A stretch of DNA of 64,000 nt from Flaccisagitta enflata (GCA_965153355.1 OZ231126.1:46810001-46874000), one strand, 5' to 3'. Shown: positions 11,116 through 23,499, counted from the stretch's first letter. Made by a program: numbers and translations. The notes: generated by a model from the sequence alone, not told the origin.

Positions 11116-11259
11116 CTCTTTGGTAGCACCGTCTTTGACGAAATCGTAGTTTACGCTGCCGGGTTGCAACGCATCGATGAGATCCAAAATTGTTTTTCCA
11201 TCTGCCAGAGATTGGTCTTGGAAATTTTTGAGTGATGACGTCTTTCCAGACTCAGCCAA
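11116..11259 (-). CDS. PLS: plastin exon 11 (CH4)
   Basis: Acceptor TTAACAG, donor GAG|GTGAGG, phase 0 at both ends; residues about 522-569. It reads LAESGKTSSLKNFQDQSLAD then ILDLIDALQPGSVNYDFVKD. The DLIDA-QPG-NYD signature marks the second half of a CH domain and agrees with CH4 of animal plastins. Domain 4 belongs to the second actin-binding unit. Confidence 0.95.
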
Positions 11260-11346
11260 CTGTTAAGAATGAGAAAAAGAGGGAAAATCCATTCAAAAAC
11301 AAGTCATTCATTTCATTTTTTTGTGAAAAATTTATGCCTGATAAAA

Positions 11347-11574
11347 AACAAGGCCAACACCTTAGAGTCGCGTGCGGTTGTTAAGACCATAAGAACAAAA
11401 GACTAAAAGACTAAATGTAAATAGTCTTGAAATAACTTGAAATGACTTAAATGACCTAAAATGACATAGAATGACGAAAAAAGCTAAGCGTTATGGACCG
11501 ACCAACGGACCGACGGACCAACAGACGGACAGACAGACAGACAGAGCGGGTCATAGAGTCGCGTGCACGCGACT
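11347..11574 (-). mobile_element. hairpin-headed element, family A
   Basis: AACAAGGCC at one end and hairpin AGTCGCGTGCACGCGACT followed by AAAAA at the other, with a GACC/GACG-rich stretch before the hairpin. The body carries AATGACTTAAATGAC-type repeats, like the copy at 1540. Confidence 0.75.
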
Positions 11575-11955
11575 AAAAATCCAAGGCCTGATGATGCGTG
11601 TGTAACCGTGGCGTAGGTGCAGGTGAGTGTAGGTTACGCTGTCCCATATACACTCGAGTACCTTATTATGCCCTGTTAAGATGAGAATCATGTTACACAT
11701 CATGAGATAGACGCCAACAAATTGACCGAGGACTGAGAACGAGCTACAACCTTTGTCAACACTCATTTTTAATCATGTAATGTGATGAGAAAACATGTTC
11801 ATGATGGGGTAGAATGCCGCGAGCGCGGCTTAATGATATGATGGATACTTAAATCTCGCCGCTGAAGAATTTAGCTAATTTGCATTAACCTCTACAAATT
11901 TTCCCAGAAAAATGATTCACCATCCTATTGCATTTGCATGTTTTTTTTTCTCTTC
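11575..11955. other. plastin intron 10, no gene recognised
   Basis: Unique-looking intron sequence with a short hairpin GCCGCGAGCGCGGC near 11818. Nothing coding is seen. Confidence 0.4.
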
Positions 11956-11969
11956 GCTCTCTCTCTCTG

Positions 11970-12003
<34 letters not shown>

Positions 12004-12021
12004 TATCTCTGTCTCTCTCTG

Positions 12022-12060
<39 letters not shown>
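11956..12060. repeat. (CT)n/(CTGT) microsatellite
   Basis: CT dinucleotides with scattered CTGT, directly abutting a family C tail (12061-12135). Confidence 0.95.
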
Positions 12061-12062
<2 letters not shown>

Positions 12063-12135
12063 GTGTGGATGGGGGTTAGCTGCCCCTGCCCACCCGTCCG
12101 CAACAATATTGTGACCAAGCGTCACTTGTTCTGTT
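12061..12135 (+). mobile_element. family C element, tail fragment
   Basis: GGGTGTGGATGGGGGTTAGC, GCCCCTGCCCACCCGTCCGC and CACTTGTTCT match the 3' portion of the longer copy at 41535. The head is replaced by a CT tract. Confidence 0.6.
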
Positions 12136-12409
12136 GCTCACTTGCTCACATGCTCGCTCATGCCTTCAATGATATTTGAAAATTGATCCATGTTTTTTAT
12201 TTCATTAACTTGTTCCGTTGCACGTATAAGCGTAATCTGTGATTTAGAGTTAATTGGTTAACCAACAAGTTGTCAATGCATTTGATTTGAAACAAAATGG
12301 TCTCCAATGTCTTAATTTGTTCCAGTGAACGTCTTCCATGTTTGGGAATGAGGTCGTTTACAGGAAGGTTTACTTTAGGCGTCAATGGGAGATATGAAAT
12401 TGACTCGAA

Positions 12410-12473
<64 letters not shown>
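12410..12473. repeat. (GTT)n microsatellite
   Basis: About 21 GTT units in plastin intron 10. Confidence 0.98.
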
Positions 12474-12474
<1 letters not shown>

Positions 12475-12635
12475 TTACTCGCTTCCCTTGAGGTGTGAGC
12501 GATCGATGGCTGGAGAGGATCTGTACAAAAAGGTCCCGTATGGGCAAGCAGAGGCAGTGATGTAGAGGGCATTGGAGCAGAGGCTGTATCTTATCAGGAA
12601 ACCTAGGAAATAGCCTGAAATTTGCCCCATAGACA

Positions 12636-12891
12636 GGGCGCGTTTCTTGTGAAGACAATTAGTAAACACGCCCATTAGCATTTACAGCATGAACACATAT
12701 TTATGAATTTCAACCATCCCTCATGGGAGTGAGCGAAGTGAGTGATCGAGCCCCTGAACGTAGCAAGCAAGTGAAGCGCGCGTAGCAAAGCGGATCACCG
12801 CGGATTGAGTGAGCGGGGTGAGCGATGCAAGCAACCAATCAAAGCGAATGGCCTGTTAAGATACGGTTATCAGTGACTCAGAAACGCGCCC
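12636..12891. mobile_element. TIR element, GGGCGCGTTTCT family, copy 1
   Basis: Ends GGGCGCGTTTCT and AGAAACGCGCCC are inverse complements. The core is rich in GAGTGAGCGAAGTGAGTGA-type repeats. A second, better preserved copy lies at 35538-35818. Confidence 0.75.
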
Positions 12892-12902
12892 ATATTGTTT
12901 TT

Positions 12903-13088
12903 AGTTGCGGACACAAACTCTATAAGCGGCTTTGTCCGTCCGTTGGTCCATTGGTCCATTGGTCCGTGGTGATCAAGTTGAAAAGTAGAAAAACATGCTT
13001 TTTGTGAATGTTTGTGTGTGGGGTTGGGGATTTGAGTGTGGATGGGGGCTGGACGCCCCTGCCCACCTGTCCAAAACAATATTGTGAC

Positions 13089-13092
<4 letters not shown>
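12903..13092 (+). mobile_element. hairpin-headed element, family C
   Basis: AGTTGCGGACACAAACT head, CTATAAGCGGCTTTGTCCG, GTCCATTG repeats, then GTGTGGATGGGGGCTGG and GCCCCTGCCCACC. It ends at a GT microsatellite where CACTTGTTCT would be expected. Confidence 0.65.

Positions 13093-13166
<74 letters not shown>
13090..13166. repeat. (GT)n microsatellite
   Basis: About 38 GT units. Confidence 0.98.
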
Positions 13167-13221
13167 CGAGGCTCAAAATCCTTTGGCTCCACCAATTTCT
13201 GTCTTCTTAAGTCGTAAAACA

Positions 13222-13343
13222 AACAAGGCCAGGTAGGCCAGTAAGGTGCGACGTGTGGATCGTCAAACAAATGCGTTACCCGACCGACCAACCGACCAGC
13301 CAACCAACGGACACAGCCAGTTATAGAGGTGCTTTGTCGCACC
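13222..13343 (-). mobile_element. hairpin-headed element, family B
   Basis: AACAAGGCCAGGTAGGCC at one end, GATCGTCAAACAAATGCG, a GACC/AACC-rich stretch, then TATAGAGGTGC and hairpin GGTGCTTTGTCGCACC followed by TAAAAA. Confidence 0.75.
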
Positions 13344-13419
13344 TAAAAACGGGGCAAGATCAGAGATATTTTTTCAGAAATTAATTGAGTATCTAGAACA
13401 GAGATACATCGTTCTTTAT

Positions 13420-13668
13420 GTTACGGACCGGTGGGCAGGGGCATTCAAACCCCAGCCTCACCCCAGCCTCACCCCAACCACCTCTGCCACACACTGAAAC
13501 ACCTTAAAACACATACAATAACAACTGCAGTGTCATAAATACATGTTTTTTTTTGCATTTTCAACTTGAGCGTGACAGACGGACAAATGGACGGATGGAC
13601 GGATGGATGGACGGACTGACTGACCAACGGACGGTCATAGCCTCTTATAGAGTTGCGTGTCTGCAACT
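13420..13668 (-). mobile_element. hairpin-headed element, family C
   Basis: GTGGGCAGGGGC, a duplicated CCCAGCCTCA, GACGGACGGATGG repeats, CTTATAGAG and the head hairpin AGTTGCGTGTCTGCAACT. Confidence 0.65.
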
Positions 13669-14861
13669 AAAAAACCGAACTAGGTGATCCTGAATTTTGT
13701 ACCGGGATGAAGTATAACAAATTTGCTCCAGAACTATTTCCTACCATGGTTTTTGAAATTGTTCTATCTTGTTGACGAAGGTTGTAGCTTGTTCTCAGTC
13801 CTCAGACAATTTGTTTGCGTCAGTCTAATGATGTGTGACGGGATTTTTATCTTAACAGGGCATTTTAAGATACTTGAGTGTGAATGGGACAGCGTAGTGT
13901 AGGTACAGGTGCGGGTGGGCTGTGTAGTGCAGCGTGCGCAGTGATGCTGATAACATTTCAATAAAGGGTATTGGCAGAAAAAACACTCGATAATAGCAAT
14001 TTAGTAACTTACAGTAAGTTACTAATAGTACTATTAGTAATAGTAAGGACTAACAGATCGGCAGAAAGACCGACTTGGCAAATGATGTAGTTCATATTTC
14101 ACCTACAGAGGGAGAAACTGTCATATCTATTTCAGAATTCAGAGTCTTTTGCGGCGTTTTTCTGATGGGAAATATGTCATCACATCTCTTATATATTCTA
14201 TAATTCTAAGCTGCCAATGTGGGAGAACCCAAGTCCATCGCTGTCGTGCTGTTTTGCCGCTGCTGTGCTACTGCTACCACTTGGATAAAAAAAAGACATT
14301 TTCAAAGATTTTCAAAAAATCTTTCAATCTAGACCAATCCTAGGCCTGTATCTCAAACTTCAGATGCTAGAGTCCTGCAAAGGGCAGTACTATTTTGCTA
14401 AAATGCACTATTTATATAGGAATGCGAAAACTGAAATGCGCAATGCTTTCATTCAAACTAATGCGATTTCTAAATGAAAAAAGATAGCCATACCAGATTC
14501 ATGCCAAATGAAAGTACTTTCAAAAGGCTTTCAAATGATCTAAGATTTTAATTAGTTTCCCTAAAAATCATAGACCATAATAGCCATCAAAAAGTGAGTC
14601 TTTTTTTTTTATCCGCGTGGTACTGCCGTTGTTGTGTTACTGCTGTGGCATATCCGAGTAAAAAGTTATAAACTCATCATGCTTAACAAAGCACTGTTCT
14701 TCGTATCTTAAATCGGATAAACTCGTCGCTGTATGGACAAAGGACAGCCGCAACCCGGCAAAAGCTTTCAATCTCGCTTAGCGTCAATAACCGTCGCTTC
14801 CCACACAAGTTAAACCGATTTTTCTCCACCTTTTATTCTTTTTAAATGTTTTTAATCGCTG
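13669..14861. other. plastin intron 10, no gene recognised
   Basis: AT-rich with a small palindrome around 14004-14050 (AGTAACTTACAGTAAGTTACT) and two similar GGTACTGC-GTGCTACTGC blocks near 14260 and 14620. No coding block is supported. Confidence 0.4.
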
Positions 14862-14894
14862 GCCAAGCGACTCTATAAGAGGGTGTGTCCCTTG

Positions 14895-14926
<32 letters not shown>

Positions 14927-15155
14927 GAGTGTCCGTAACGCGAAATTTCGGATGCCGCGAAATTGACCATATTTGTGATTTTTGAGTATGACAGGTGGAA
15001 CAACATCCCTCACTATACCCAAACTAGAAATATAACAGCCCCTGCCCACCTAAAATACAGCCCCTGCCCACTGACTGACTGCCCCTGCCCCTCAGTGTAC
15101 TGCCCCTGCCCACCTACCAGCGACTGCTTATTGGCCGTGTATCCGGCATTGTTCG
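14862..15155 (+). mobile_element. relict hairpin-headed element (A-like)
   Basis: GGCCAAGCGACTCTATAAGA, (GTCT)n, then repeated GCCCCTGCCCACC boxes and GCCGTGTATCCGGCATTGTT, the family A tail. The head hairpin is decayed and the GCCCCTGCCC box is amplified four times. Confidence 0.6.
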
Positions 15156-15645
15156 ATTACGCGTCCATCTGTTTATCCGTCCATCCGTCCTCTCCGTTTT
15201 TGGCTTTAGACTTAATGTATATCGTTTCATGTACATAATCGCTGTTCATTCCATCTCAAGGAAAGACTTGTACGTTTTTTAAAAAACACAATACAACCTT
15301 TCGTTCCTTTCTCATTAACGTTTACTTGGTTTATGGAAATGTTGTACATATCAAATGCGTGGGTGGTGTTTCCTTTTTCTTATAAAATTGCCTGAAATTG
15401 CAATAACAAAACATCGATAATTGCCAAAATGTATAAGGTTTTCGTCCGGAAGCACCATTCGTTTAGGCAAATGAGCTAGAATTCAGATATAAGATAGATA
15501 TTTGGTTGATATGGTTACAAATTATCTATGATGGCAAGTTGATTTATGATAAAGGGTGAATTTGATTGAGTGTCGAAGACTGGGGTTCTACTTCCTTTGC
15601 AAGGTGATGGGGGTGGGTTTTTTTTTCATCCCGAATTCTCCTCAC
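15156..15645. other. plastin intron 10, no gene recognised
   Basis: AT-rich intron sequence leading up to the exon 10 donor. Confidence 0.45.
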
Positions 15646-15813
15646 CTTCTCATTGGCCCATTTGATGATTTCTTGTTCGACGACTGGATGTCCGTCACCA
15701 AGATTTTTGAGAATGGACAGAGTATAAGCTCTCATGAGTTGCCATACTAATGCCAATGTTAGCGTTTTGTTTCCTTCACGAATGTCGTTTCCGTCGATTC
15801 CTACCAGATGGAA
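15646..15813 (-). CDS. PLS: plastin exon 10 (end of CH3, start of CH4)
   Basis: Acceptor CTCCAG, donor GAGAAG|GTGAGG, phase 0 at both ends; residues about 466-521. It reads [20 protein letters not shown] then [20 protein letters not shown], then EIIKWANEK. The blocks LVGI-G-D-GN, TL-LVWQLMR-YTL and I-W-N are diagnostic of plastin CH3 and the CH3/CH4 linker. Confidence 0.96.
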
Positions 15814-16779
15814 CTGGAGGGGGAGAAAGGCGGACGATAGAGGAGAGAGGGGTCATTGATTAAAGACTCGTGCCGCTGGGAGAGGGTAAAAAGGCGTCTT
15901 ACTCTGCATATTCCATGAAGTTAACAATTTAGTTTGTTTTATTTTTTTCTTATTTCTTTATATTAAGTTAAAAGTGAAAAGGATTTTAGATGAGTTCCTC
16001 CAAAAGACAACGACTTCAGAAGTTCCAAATATCGAACATTTAATCAATATATTCTGGAAGATTGCAATCGGAAATGTACTCCTCAGAAGTTGCAGATATC
16101 TTCGTCGATGGGAACCATCGACAGGAAGCTTATGATATTATGGTAATGTTTGTATGTGACTCGCAGTATTAAGACCAATCCTCGAATAAATTCGTCCACA
16201 GAAATTATGGAAACTGCATTACGACCCTGTCGATAGTTCCCGATGATAAACAGGAAATTTTGTGGAGGTTATTTTTTCATTGAGCCTCACTGTTATACTT
16301 AGTTTCTTGGGTGGAAACAGGGGCCAGTAGAGGAATTCCAGGCCCCTAAACAATAAAAAAATCCGCCACCCCCCATTTGTTACCCAGCGAAAAAGATGCA
16401 CCTATTCTGCCCTCTTCAGGGAATAGCTTGCAAAAAGAAAACTAAAGCCCAACGGTAATAATTGGGAAAAAAATCGAAAAACGTTTTTCGATTTTTTGAG
16501 TTTCGCTTAGGAATTAATTTTTTTCCATTTTTGCTTGGGATGTTTTGAGGAAGTTGAGTCACGACTAGGCTCGCCCGAGGCTGGGGTTGAAATTGGTACA
16601 GGGTGAAAGAGGGCACTTTTTTACACCTTCTGGAAAAAATCAGGGCACTGTCGGACCAATACTTTAGGCGCTATGAATTTTTTAATCTTTTTTCATTTTT
16701 TCACATTTTCCGCATTTTCTCAAAGATCTTTATTTTTATCGATCTTAATTTTGACCCTAAATAACTATAAAATATGAGT
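15814..16779. other. plastin intron 9, no gene recognised
   Basis: Unique-looking intron DNA; no coding block or RNA gene is supported. Confidence 0.4.
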
Positions 16780-17395
16780 TCAGCAGAGGGCAAGGAGGAG
16801 GAGAGGGAGGAGGAGAGAGGAGGAAGAGAGAGGAGGGAGAAGGAGAGGGAGGGAAGGAGAGGGGAGGGATAGGGGAGGGTGGGAGAGGGAGTAAGGGAAG
16901 GTGGGAGATGGAGGGAGAGGGGGAAGGGGGAGGGAGGGATAGGGAGGGAGGGAGGGAGAGGGAGAGTAGGAGGGAGAGGGGAGGGGAGGAAAAGGGAAGG
17001 AAAGAGAAAGGGGAGGGAGGGACAGAGAGGGAGGGGGAAGGGGAGGGAAAAGAAGAGAGGGAGGGAGGATAAGGAGGAGATTGAGGAGGGAGAGAAGGAG
17101 AGAAGAGTGGGAGGGAAAGGGTGAGGAGGAGGAAAGGGAGAAAAGGGAAGGAGGAGAGAGAGGAGGGAGGGAGGGAGAGGGAGGAGGGGAGGAGAGAGAG
17201 GAGAGAGGAGAGGGTGAGGAGGAGAGGAGCGAGGAGAGAGAGGAGAGGAGGGAGTGAGGAGGAGGGAGGGAGAGAGGAGGAGGGGAGAGAGGGAGTGAGA
17301 GGAGGAGGGAGAGGAGGAGAGGAGGGAGAGGGAGAGGAGAGAGGGAGAGGAGGGGAGGGAGGGAGCAGAGTGGAGAGGAGAGAGTCACAGAGTCA
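16780..17395. repeat. G-rich polypurine tract (GGGAGAGG-type)
   Basis: About 615 bp of A and G with very few pyrimidines, mostly GGGAGG, GAGGAGA and GGGAGAGG units. On the plastin-coding strand it is a C/T tract. Confidence 0.95.
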
Positions 17396-17908
17396 GAGGG
17401 AACACACACAGATCAGTTTTTCTGGTCGGCGAGAGCCGCCTTTACTGGTAGCAGAATGTTTAAAGTTGTCATCTAAGGGCCCGGTTTTGCACACTATTCC
17501 CTAAGCCTCAAGTGCCTTGGTCTATAAAAAACTCTATATTGGGTCCTTTTTGGGACCTTTTCTTTTTTTTTCTTCTTTTTCTTTTTTTACTTTTTTCTTT
17601 TTTTCTTTCTTCTTTTCTCTTTTTCCCCTTTTTTTCTCTTCTTTTTCAAGACTATTCAGGGATCCTTCGGGCCCCCCTGAGACCCGGGCCCCTCTAATTT
17701 GTATAGGGTGTATAGGCCTCTACAGGCCTCTGGGTGGAAAGATTGGATGAACCTGGAGGTGGGCTTCTAGACGTAATGGAGACATTGAAATTTGAATAAA
17801 AACTAGGAAGAGGGGGAAAGAATAACGCCATGAACAAAGAAGGCGGAAATTTCTCTGAATTGAAGAAATTCGCATAAGAAAATGTTTAAAGGCCCATTTG
17901 CAAACCCT

Positions 17909-17910
<2 letters not shown>
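17396..17910. other. plastin intron 9, T-rich and unassigned
   Basis: Includes a 120-bp T-rich tract (17560-17645). No gene is recognised. Confidence 0.4.

Positions 17911-17942
<32 letters not shown>
17911..17942. repeat. (GA)n microsatellite
   Basis: Sixteen GA units in plastin intron 9. Confidence 0.97.
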
Positions 17943-17945
<3 letters not shown>

Positions 17946-18141
17946 GGATGAATTTGCAAACTGTATAAAGTCTCGAGATAATGGAAAGACCCTTCATTTG
18001 TGTATGGGAGGAAAAAATTCCTTTCTTTTATCTTTTCCACATTTCCGCGGAATCCGGCTTGTCTCTCAACATCCATTGCTCAACAGTTTGCGGGCGGACT
18101 GAAAACTGTACATATATTAGAACGAACTTGCTATACAAGCC

Positions 18142-18200
18142 GTTTGCCTTTTGCCTTTTGCCTTTTGCCTTTTGCCTTTTGCCTTTCGCCATTTGCCTTT
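18142..18200. repeat. (GCCTTTT)n 7-bp repeat
   Basis: About eight tandem TTTTGCC units immediately before the left arm of the foldback element. Confidence 0.9.
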
Positions 18201-18645
18201 TTGGGCAGCGGCCCCAAAGGGGACGAAGTCCTGTAGAACACAGGGGGACTTTTGTTTGTCCATCCGTCCGTTCGTCCATTTGTAAGTCCCCCCCCCAGGC
18301 CTTCTCAGGCCTGAAGTCTTCCCTCTCAGGCCTGAAATTTACTCTCTCAAGCCTGAAATCTGACCTCTCAGGCTTGAAATCTGACCTCTCAGGCCTTGAA
18401 TCTGCCATCTCAGGCCTGAAATCTGCCCTCTCAGGCCTTAAACCTGTCTTCTCAGAAACAAGGTCTGAGAGGGTAGATTTCAGGCCTGAGAGGGTAGATT
18501 TCAGGCCTGAGAGGGTAGATTTAAGGCCTGAGAGGGCAGATTTCAGGCCTGAGAGGGCCTGGGGGGGACGGACAGACGGACGAATGAACAAAAGTCTCCC
18601 TGTGTTCTACAGGACTTTGTCTCCTTCGGGGCCGCTGCCCTGCTT
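18201..18645. mobile_element. nearly intact foldback element
   Basis: GGGCAGCGGCCCCAAAGGGG at the left is mirrored by a CCTTCGGGGCCGCTGCCC-type sequence at the right. Next inside, CCTGTAGAACACAGGGGGAC mirrors CTCCCTGTGTTCTACAGG. Further in are CCATCCGTCCG and CGGACGGACAGACGG, then 20-bp units of CTCAGGCCTGAAATCTGACC that switch to their inverse near 18460. Almost the whole element can form one long hairpin. It lies in plastin intron 9. Confidence 0.88.
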
Positions 18646-19312
<667 letters not shown>

Positions 19313-19806
19313 GGCACGGCGTGACGGCGAAAGAATCACTGGACTCGAAGTTCCTCCAACACAGGGCACCACGCGCCCCTCTCCAAATCTGGCGAACATT
19401 TATTTATATCATAACTGAACACGCGAGAAGATGATGAAGAATGTTTGAATTATTGAACTTGGAAAGTCTGACGACTGATCCTTTTTCCTTGTGAAATTTA
19501 TGCTCCCTTTTACATGTTTTAGATGCTCATTTGTCATTTCGTTGGCCTTTCGTTCGTTACGGGCGATTACAATTTATGATTCCTTTCCATTCGATTTCAT
19601 AAATTGTATTTGTAACTGGATTTTAAGTATTCATTTTCAAGAAATGATATGTACAAAATGGATTTTCCTATGAAATGCAAAAAATACAAAAACAGATTCT
19701 TTCTAGGTACAAAAATCCTAGAATTTTTCGAGCCATTAGGATTTACTTTTTGCCATTTAGATTTTTTTTTTAAAAACGTATAAAAAAACGCTCCATCCGT
19801 GTGTAC

Positions 19807-20081
19807 CTTGCACTCTTTGCCGAGTTCGACTGCGTAATTGCAGTTTTCGAGTCTTTGCATGGTGGCTCTGGCGGGTCTGGCGTTGTCCAACTGTTGCACT
19901 TTCTTCCAGTTGACCATTCCGGGAGAGATGATGTCGTAAAGTTGGAAGATGACAAATCCGTCGGACAAATCCGTGTACAAGTAATTCACTGTCGGCTTCA
20001 CGCCCAAAGAATTCATCCAATTTCGGTACGTTTTTTCCTCTCGAGTCTCGATGATCTGAGGCTCGGCGTCTTCCGGAACGT
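19807..20081 (-). CDS. PLS: plastin exon 9 (start of CH3)
   Basis: Acceptor TTAAACAG. Phase 1 at the start, completing an aspartate codon, and phase 0 at the end (AAG|GTACAC); residues about 374-465. It reads [44 protein letters not shown] and [30 protein letters not shown] and [11 protein letters not shown] are among the most conserved plastin blocks and mark the start of the second actin-binding unit. It is the largest exon of the gene. Confidence 0.97.
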
Positions 20082-20089
20082 CTGTTTAA

Positions 20090-20133
20090 GTGTGTGTATG
20101 TGTGTGTGTGTTTGTGTGTGTGTGTTTGTGTGT

Positions 20134-20175
<42 letters not shown>

Positions 20176-20207
20176 CGTGCGTCCGTACGTCCGTGCGTGC
20201 GTCCGTG

Positions 20208-20278
<71 letters not shown>
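20090..20278. repeat. (GT)n and (GTGC/GTCC) microsatellite
   Basis: GT dinucleotides with an internal GCGTGCGTCCGTACGTCCGT block. It starts 9 bp from the acceptor of plastin exon 9, so that acceptor has a CA-repeat rather than a normal pyrimidine tract upstream. Confidence 0.97.
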
Positions 20279-20280
<2 letters not shown>

Positions 20281-20599
20281 CTTGTTTTTGTTTTGTGTAG
20301 GGGGGCATATGTAGGATGAGAGTGTGTGTTTTTAGGGCGAGTTGGTGGACGTGTGTTTGTTGATGGAAAGTTTGAAGGAGAAAATGACAGAGAAGATTTT
20401 AGTAATTGCATGTTCATGAGATAATTAAATAAGAGCAGAAAAAACAAACAAAAAAACAAAAAAAAACAAACAAACAAAAAAAACGGGAAAAAATGAGATG
20501 GAAAGAGATAAACAAAAGATCATCGATGAAAAATACAGGATGAAAAGGGCTGATTATTCATGAGGCCTCGCGAGGGAGGAACGAACAAAACATCGAAGA

Positions 20600-20651
20600 G
20601 AGAAAAGAGGAAAGAAAAGAAAGGAAAAGAAAAGAAAAGAAAAGGTAAAAA

Positions 20652-20707
<56 letters not shown>

Positions 20708-20742
20708 AGAGAGAGAAAATAAAAGAAAGCAAAAAAGAAAAA

Positions 20743-20806
<64 letters not shown>

Positions 20807-20837
20807 AGGAAGAAAGAAAGAAAGAAAGAAAGAAAAA

Positions 20838-20909
<72 letters not shown>

Positions 20910-20955
20910 ATGAAAAAAGATAGAAAGAAAGAAAGAAAGAAAGAAAGAAAGGAAG
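20600..20955. repeat. (GAAA)n microsatellite, about 350 bp
   Basis: GAAA tetranucleotides with short interruptions (GAGAGAAAATAAAAG, GGAAG). Confidence 0.97.
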
Positions 20956-22300
20956 AAAATGTGAACGAACAAGAACAAGAGTAACGAAGTACTCCCATGA
21001 CTATTCTTGCATTATTTATCATCTTCTCTAAGAAAGACACGGACACGACAAACACAAAGAAAAGAGGACTATTTCAAATGATGGAGAAATTCCATGGGAA
21101 AACATGAAGAAAACTGCGATATCATCAGTGAAGTTAGACAGAAATTATGGTGTCGCTAAAACGTAATAACGGTGGGGGATGAGAGAGTTGAGTGGAGTTA
21201 ATCATTCAGAAACCATGAAATTGTGTTTTTTCTTAGAATAGGAAAGTGTTTAATTTATGTATTTATGAGGGTACTTAAAAGAATTATATCATTAAGTAAG
21301 CTAAATGAGATTCTTAGGTTAAGATGGTTGCTTGATGATTTCTTTCTATTGAGAATTGAGTATCTTGAATCGAGTATGACAATCGCCAGTTGAGCCTTTT
21401 TTATGAAATATTGAACGTTGAAACATGACACACATTGATACACCGGCATTCCCTTTATTAACGTCTGGCCAAGAAAAAATTGACTAATTAGTATTCATAA
21501 AATTCTCAGAGTGTTCATCTGTCTTCTAAGTGTTCAGGTCAGTTAAATTGCGCACCAAGCAGTTTTCTATGAAAACAAGGCCTTGCATGAAGGAGACAAA
21601 AGAACAATAATCAGGTTTTGATTTGAAAAGAGTTTGCATGAGGATGAAAGGGGGAGAAAGGAGGAAGAGAGGAAGAGGAAGGAGGAAGAAAAAAGAGTAA
21701 GGGAGGGAGAAAAAAGGAGAAAGAGGAAAGAGTCGACCTGATGAGGAAAAGAGGATTACAAATTGAGATGGAGGTTACTCTTTGTCTTTGTGGATCAAGC
21801 AAAGCCAAGCCAAACAGAGCTAAGCCAGGTTAAATAAACGGAAGTGAAGCCATTCAAGACCACCTTTGCTAAGCCAAGCCATGCTCAGCAAAGCCAAAGC
21901 TTGACAATGCTTAGCCAAGCCAAGCCTCAAGTGATGGAGGAAGCATCATTTTTTTTTAATTGCAAGACTAATCAATCATCTTTATTTTCTAAAATATCAT
22001 GAATTTAAAAATTTTGGTCTAACCACAAAAAGAATTATGATCACAAATGTTTTGTTGCTTGTATACATAGTGATGGTTTAGCATAAGAAAAAAAATTACC
22101 AATTCATTATGAAATACTTACAAAAAATTCTACTTATGGTTTTTGGTTTTAGCTCAAAATGATTTAATCAAGTTTTTAAATGAATTGTCAAGAACCCTCA
22201 CAGTGGTTATCTCAAAGTCAAAAATCAGAGGTGGAACACAGATTGGCAGCAACATGCAAATTGAGAGAAGAGGGTGAAAAGAGACTTTTATTAAAAAGTC
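20956..22300. other. intron DNA, no gene recognised
   Basis: Mostly AT-rich. A degenerate AAGCCAAGCC repeat runs from about 21795 to 21925. Confidence 0.4.
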
Positions 22301-22307
22301 AGTTTAA

Positions 22308-22362
22308 GGTCTGAAGGTCTGAAGGTCTGAGGGTCTGAAGGTCTGAAGGTCTGAAGGTCTGA
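22308..22362. repeat. (GGTCTGAA)n 8-bp tandem repeat
   Basis: Seven near-perfect GGTCTGAA units. Confidence 0.95.
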
Positions 22363-22721
22363 AATGAAACCATATTTCTGTTTCCTTAGGAAATTATATA
22401 TCAGGAAGAAAGAAAAAATATTGAGCACAACCTTGTCTGTTCTGTTTTTATGATAAAAAGAATCTTAAAAGTAAACTGTGTATCAATTGTAGCTCAGGCA
22501 AAAAAAACTTTGTTGCTGTCCCTGATCCCACTGCAAGACAATTTTGAGGAAAAACACAAAGTTCAATAAAATGTAAAAAACAAATTGAACTGCTGCAATA
22601 TGCAAATTCATTTAATCAGTTTGACTAACCAGAGATCAGAATAGTTCTCTTTACCTTTGATAAATCTAAAGACATGTTTTTTCTTAACTTTAAAAATCAA
22701 ACACAAATCAACAAGATTGAG

Positions 22722-22904
22722 CTATGTCACCAATTGGACTTGATCCATTTTCAAACCATCTTTGTTTTTACCTCCAGATGGTGAAACCATCAACTCAGAC
22801 AAACCCTGCTCAATCTTCATTGAGACGACCACATATTGGATAGAACCTGATGTTTTTTCTAAGAATATTTTATCCAGGACTCGGAATAGTTTATTTGATA
22901 GCAT
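22722..22904 (-). CDS. unrecognised ORF of 60 codons
   Basis: ATG to TAG on the minus strand. It contains NKLFRVLDKIFLEKTSGSIQ, VVSMKIEQGLSELMVSP and GGKNKDGLKMDQVQLVT. Composition is protein-like rather than low-complexity, but I recognise no family. It sits beside a tandem array in plastin intron 8. It may be a captured gene fragment or chance. Confidence 0.2.
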   Translation of the reverse strand: MLSNKLFRVLDKIFLEKTSGSIQYVVVSMKIEQGLSELMVSPSGGKNKDGLKMDQVQLVT

Positions 22905-23499
22905 TGTTATATCAGGAGATGCTGTTGTCTAATAGAAATGGGTGATTGATTGAGTTTTTATCAGGTCACGATAGAGCTGCGTTATGCAAATGAGATTGAC
23001 AGCTTCCCTATCAAATCTTTTATACTGTTTTAGCTGCGTATAAGGTTGAAAAAAGGGTCGAAGACAAATGAGCGTCAAGGCCATTGACTGATCAAAATCA
23101 TTTTTTTGGAATTTCATGAACCTGCCATAAGATCCTGGGATATTCTAAGATGCTATGCAACTCTTCACCCAGCTTTGTTGTTACATACAAAAGTGGAAGA
23201 GTTTTTCAGGTGTTTGTTAGACCGCAAGGAGCAAACTGAATTTCAGTATGGTAGCGGTCAAATTATGGAATGGCTCTTAGGCATTGTAGATATCAAAAAC
23301 TGAACTTGATTTTAAGACCAATGGACTAATGATCTACTAAAGACCAACCCATGCACCTGAGAAAAAAAAAGACATTCAGGATGTTTATTAAGGGTCACTG
23401 TAGAGCTGCAATATGCAAATCAGAATGACAAAGTGTCTTCTCAGCCTTTCATACTGTTTTGGCTGCATGATAGGTTGAGACTAATCATCCAAGGATCGC

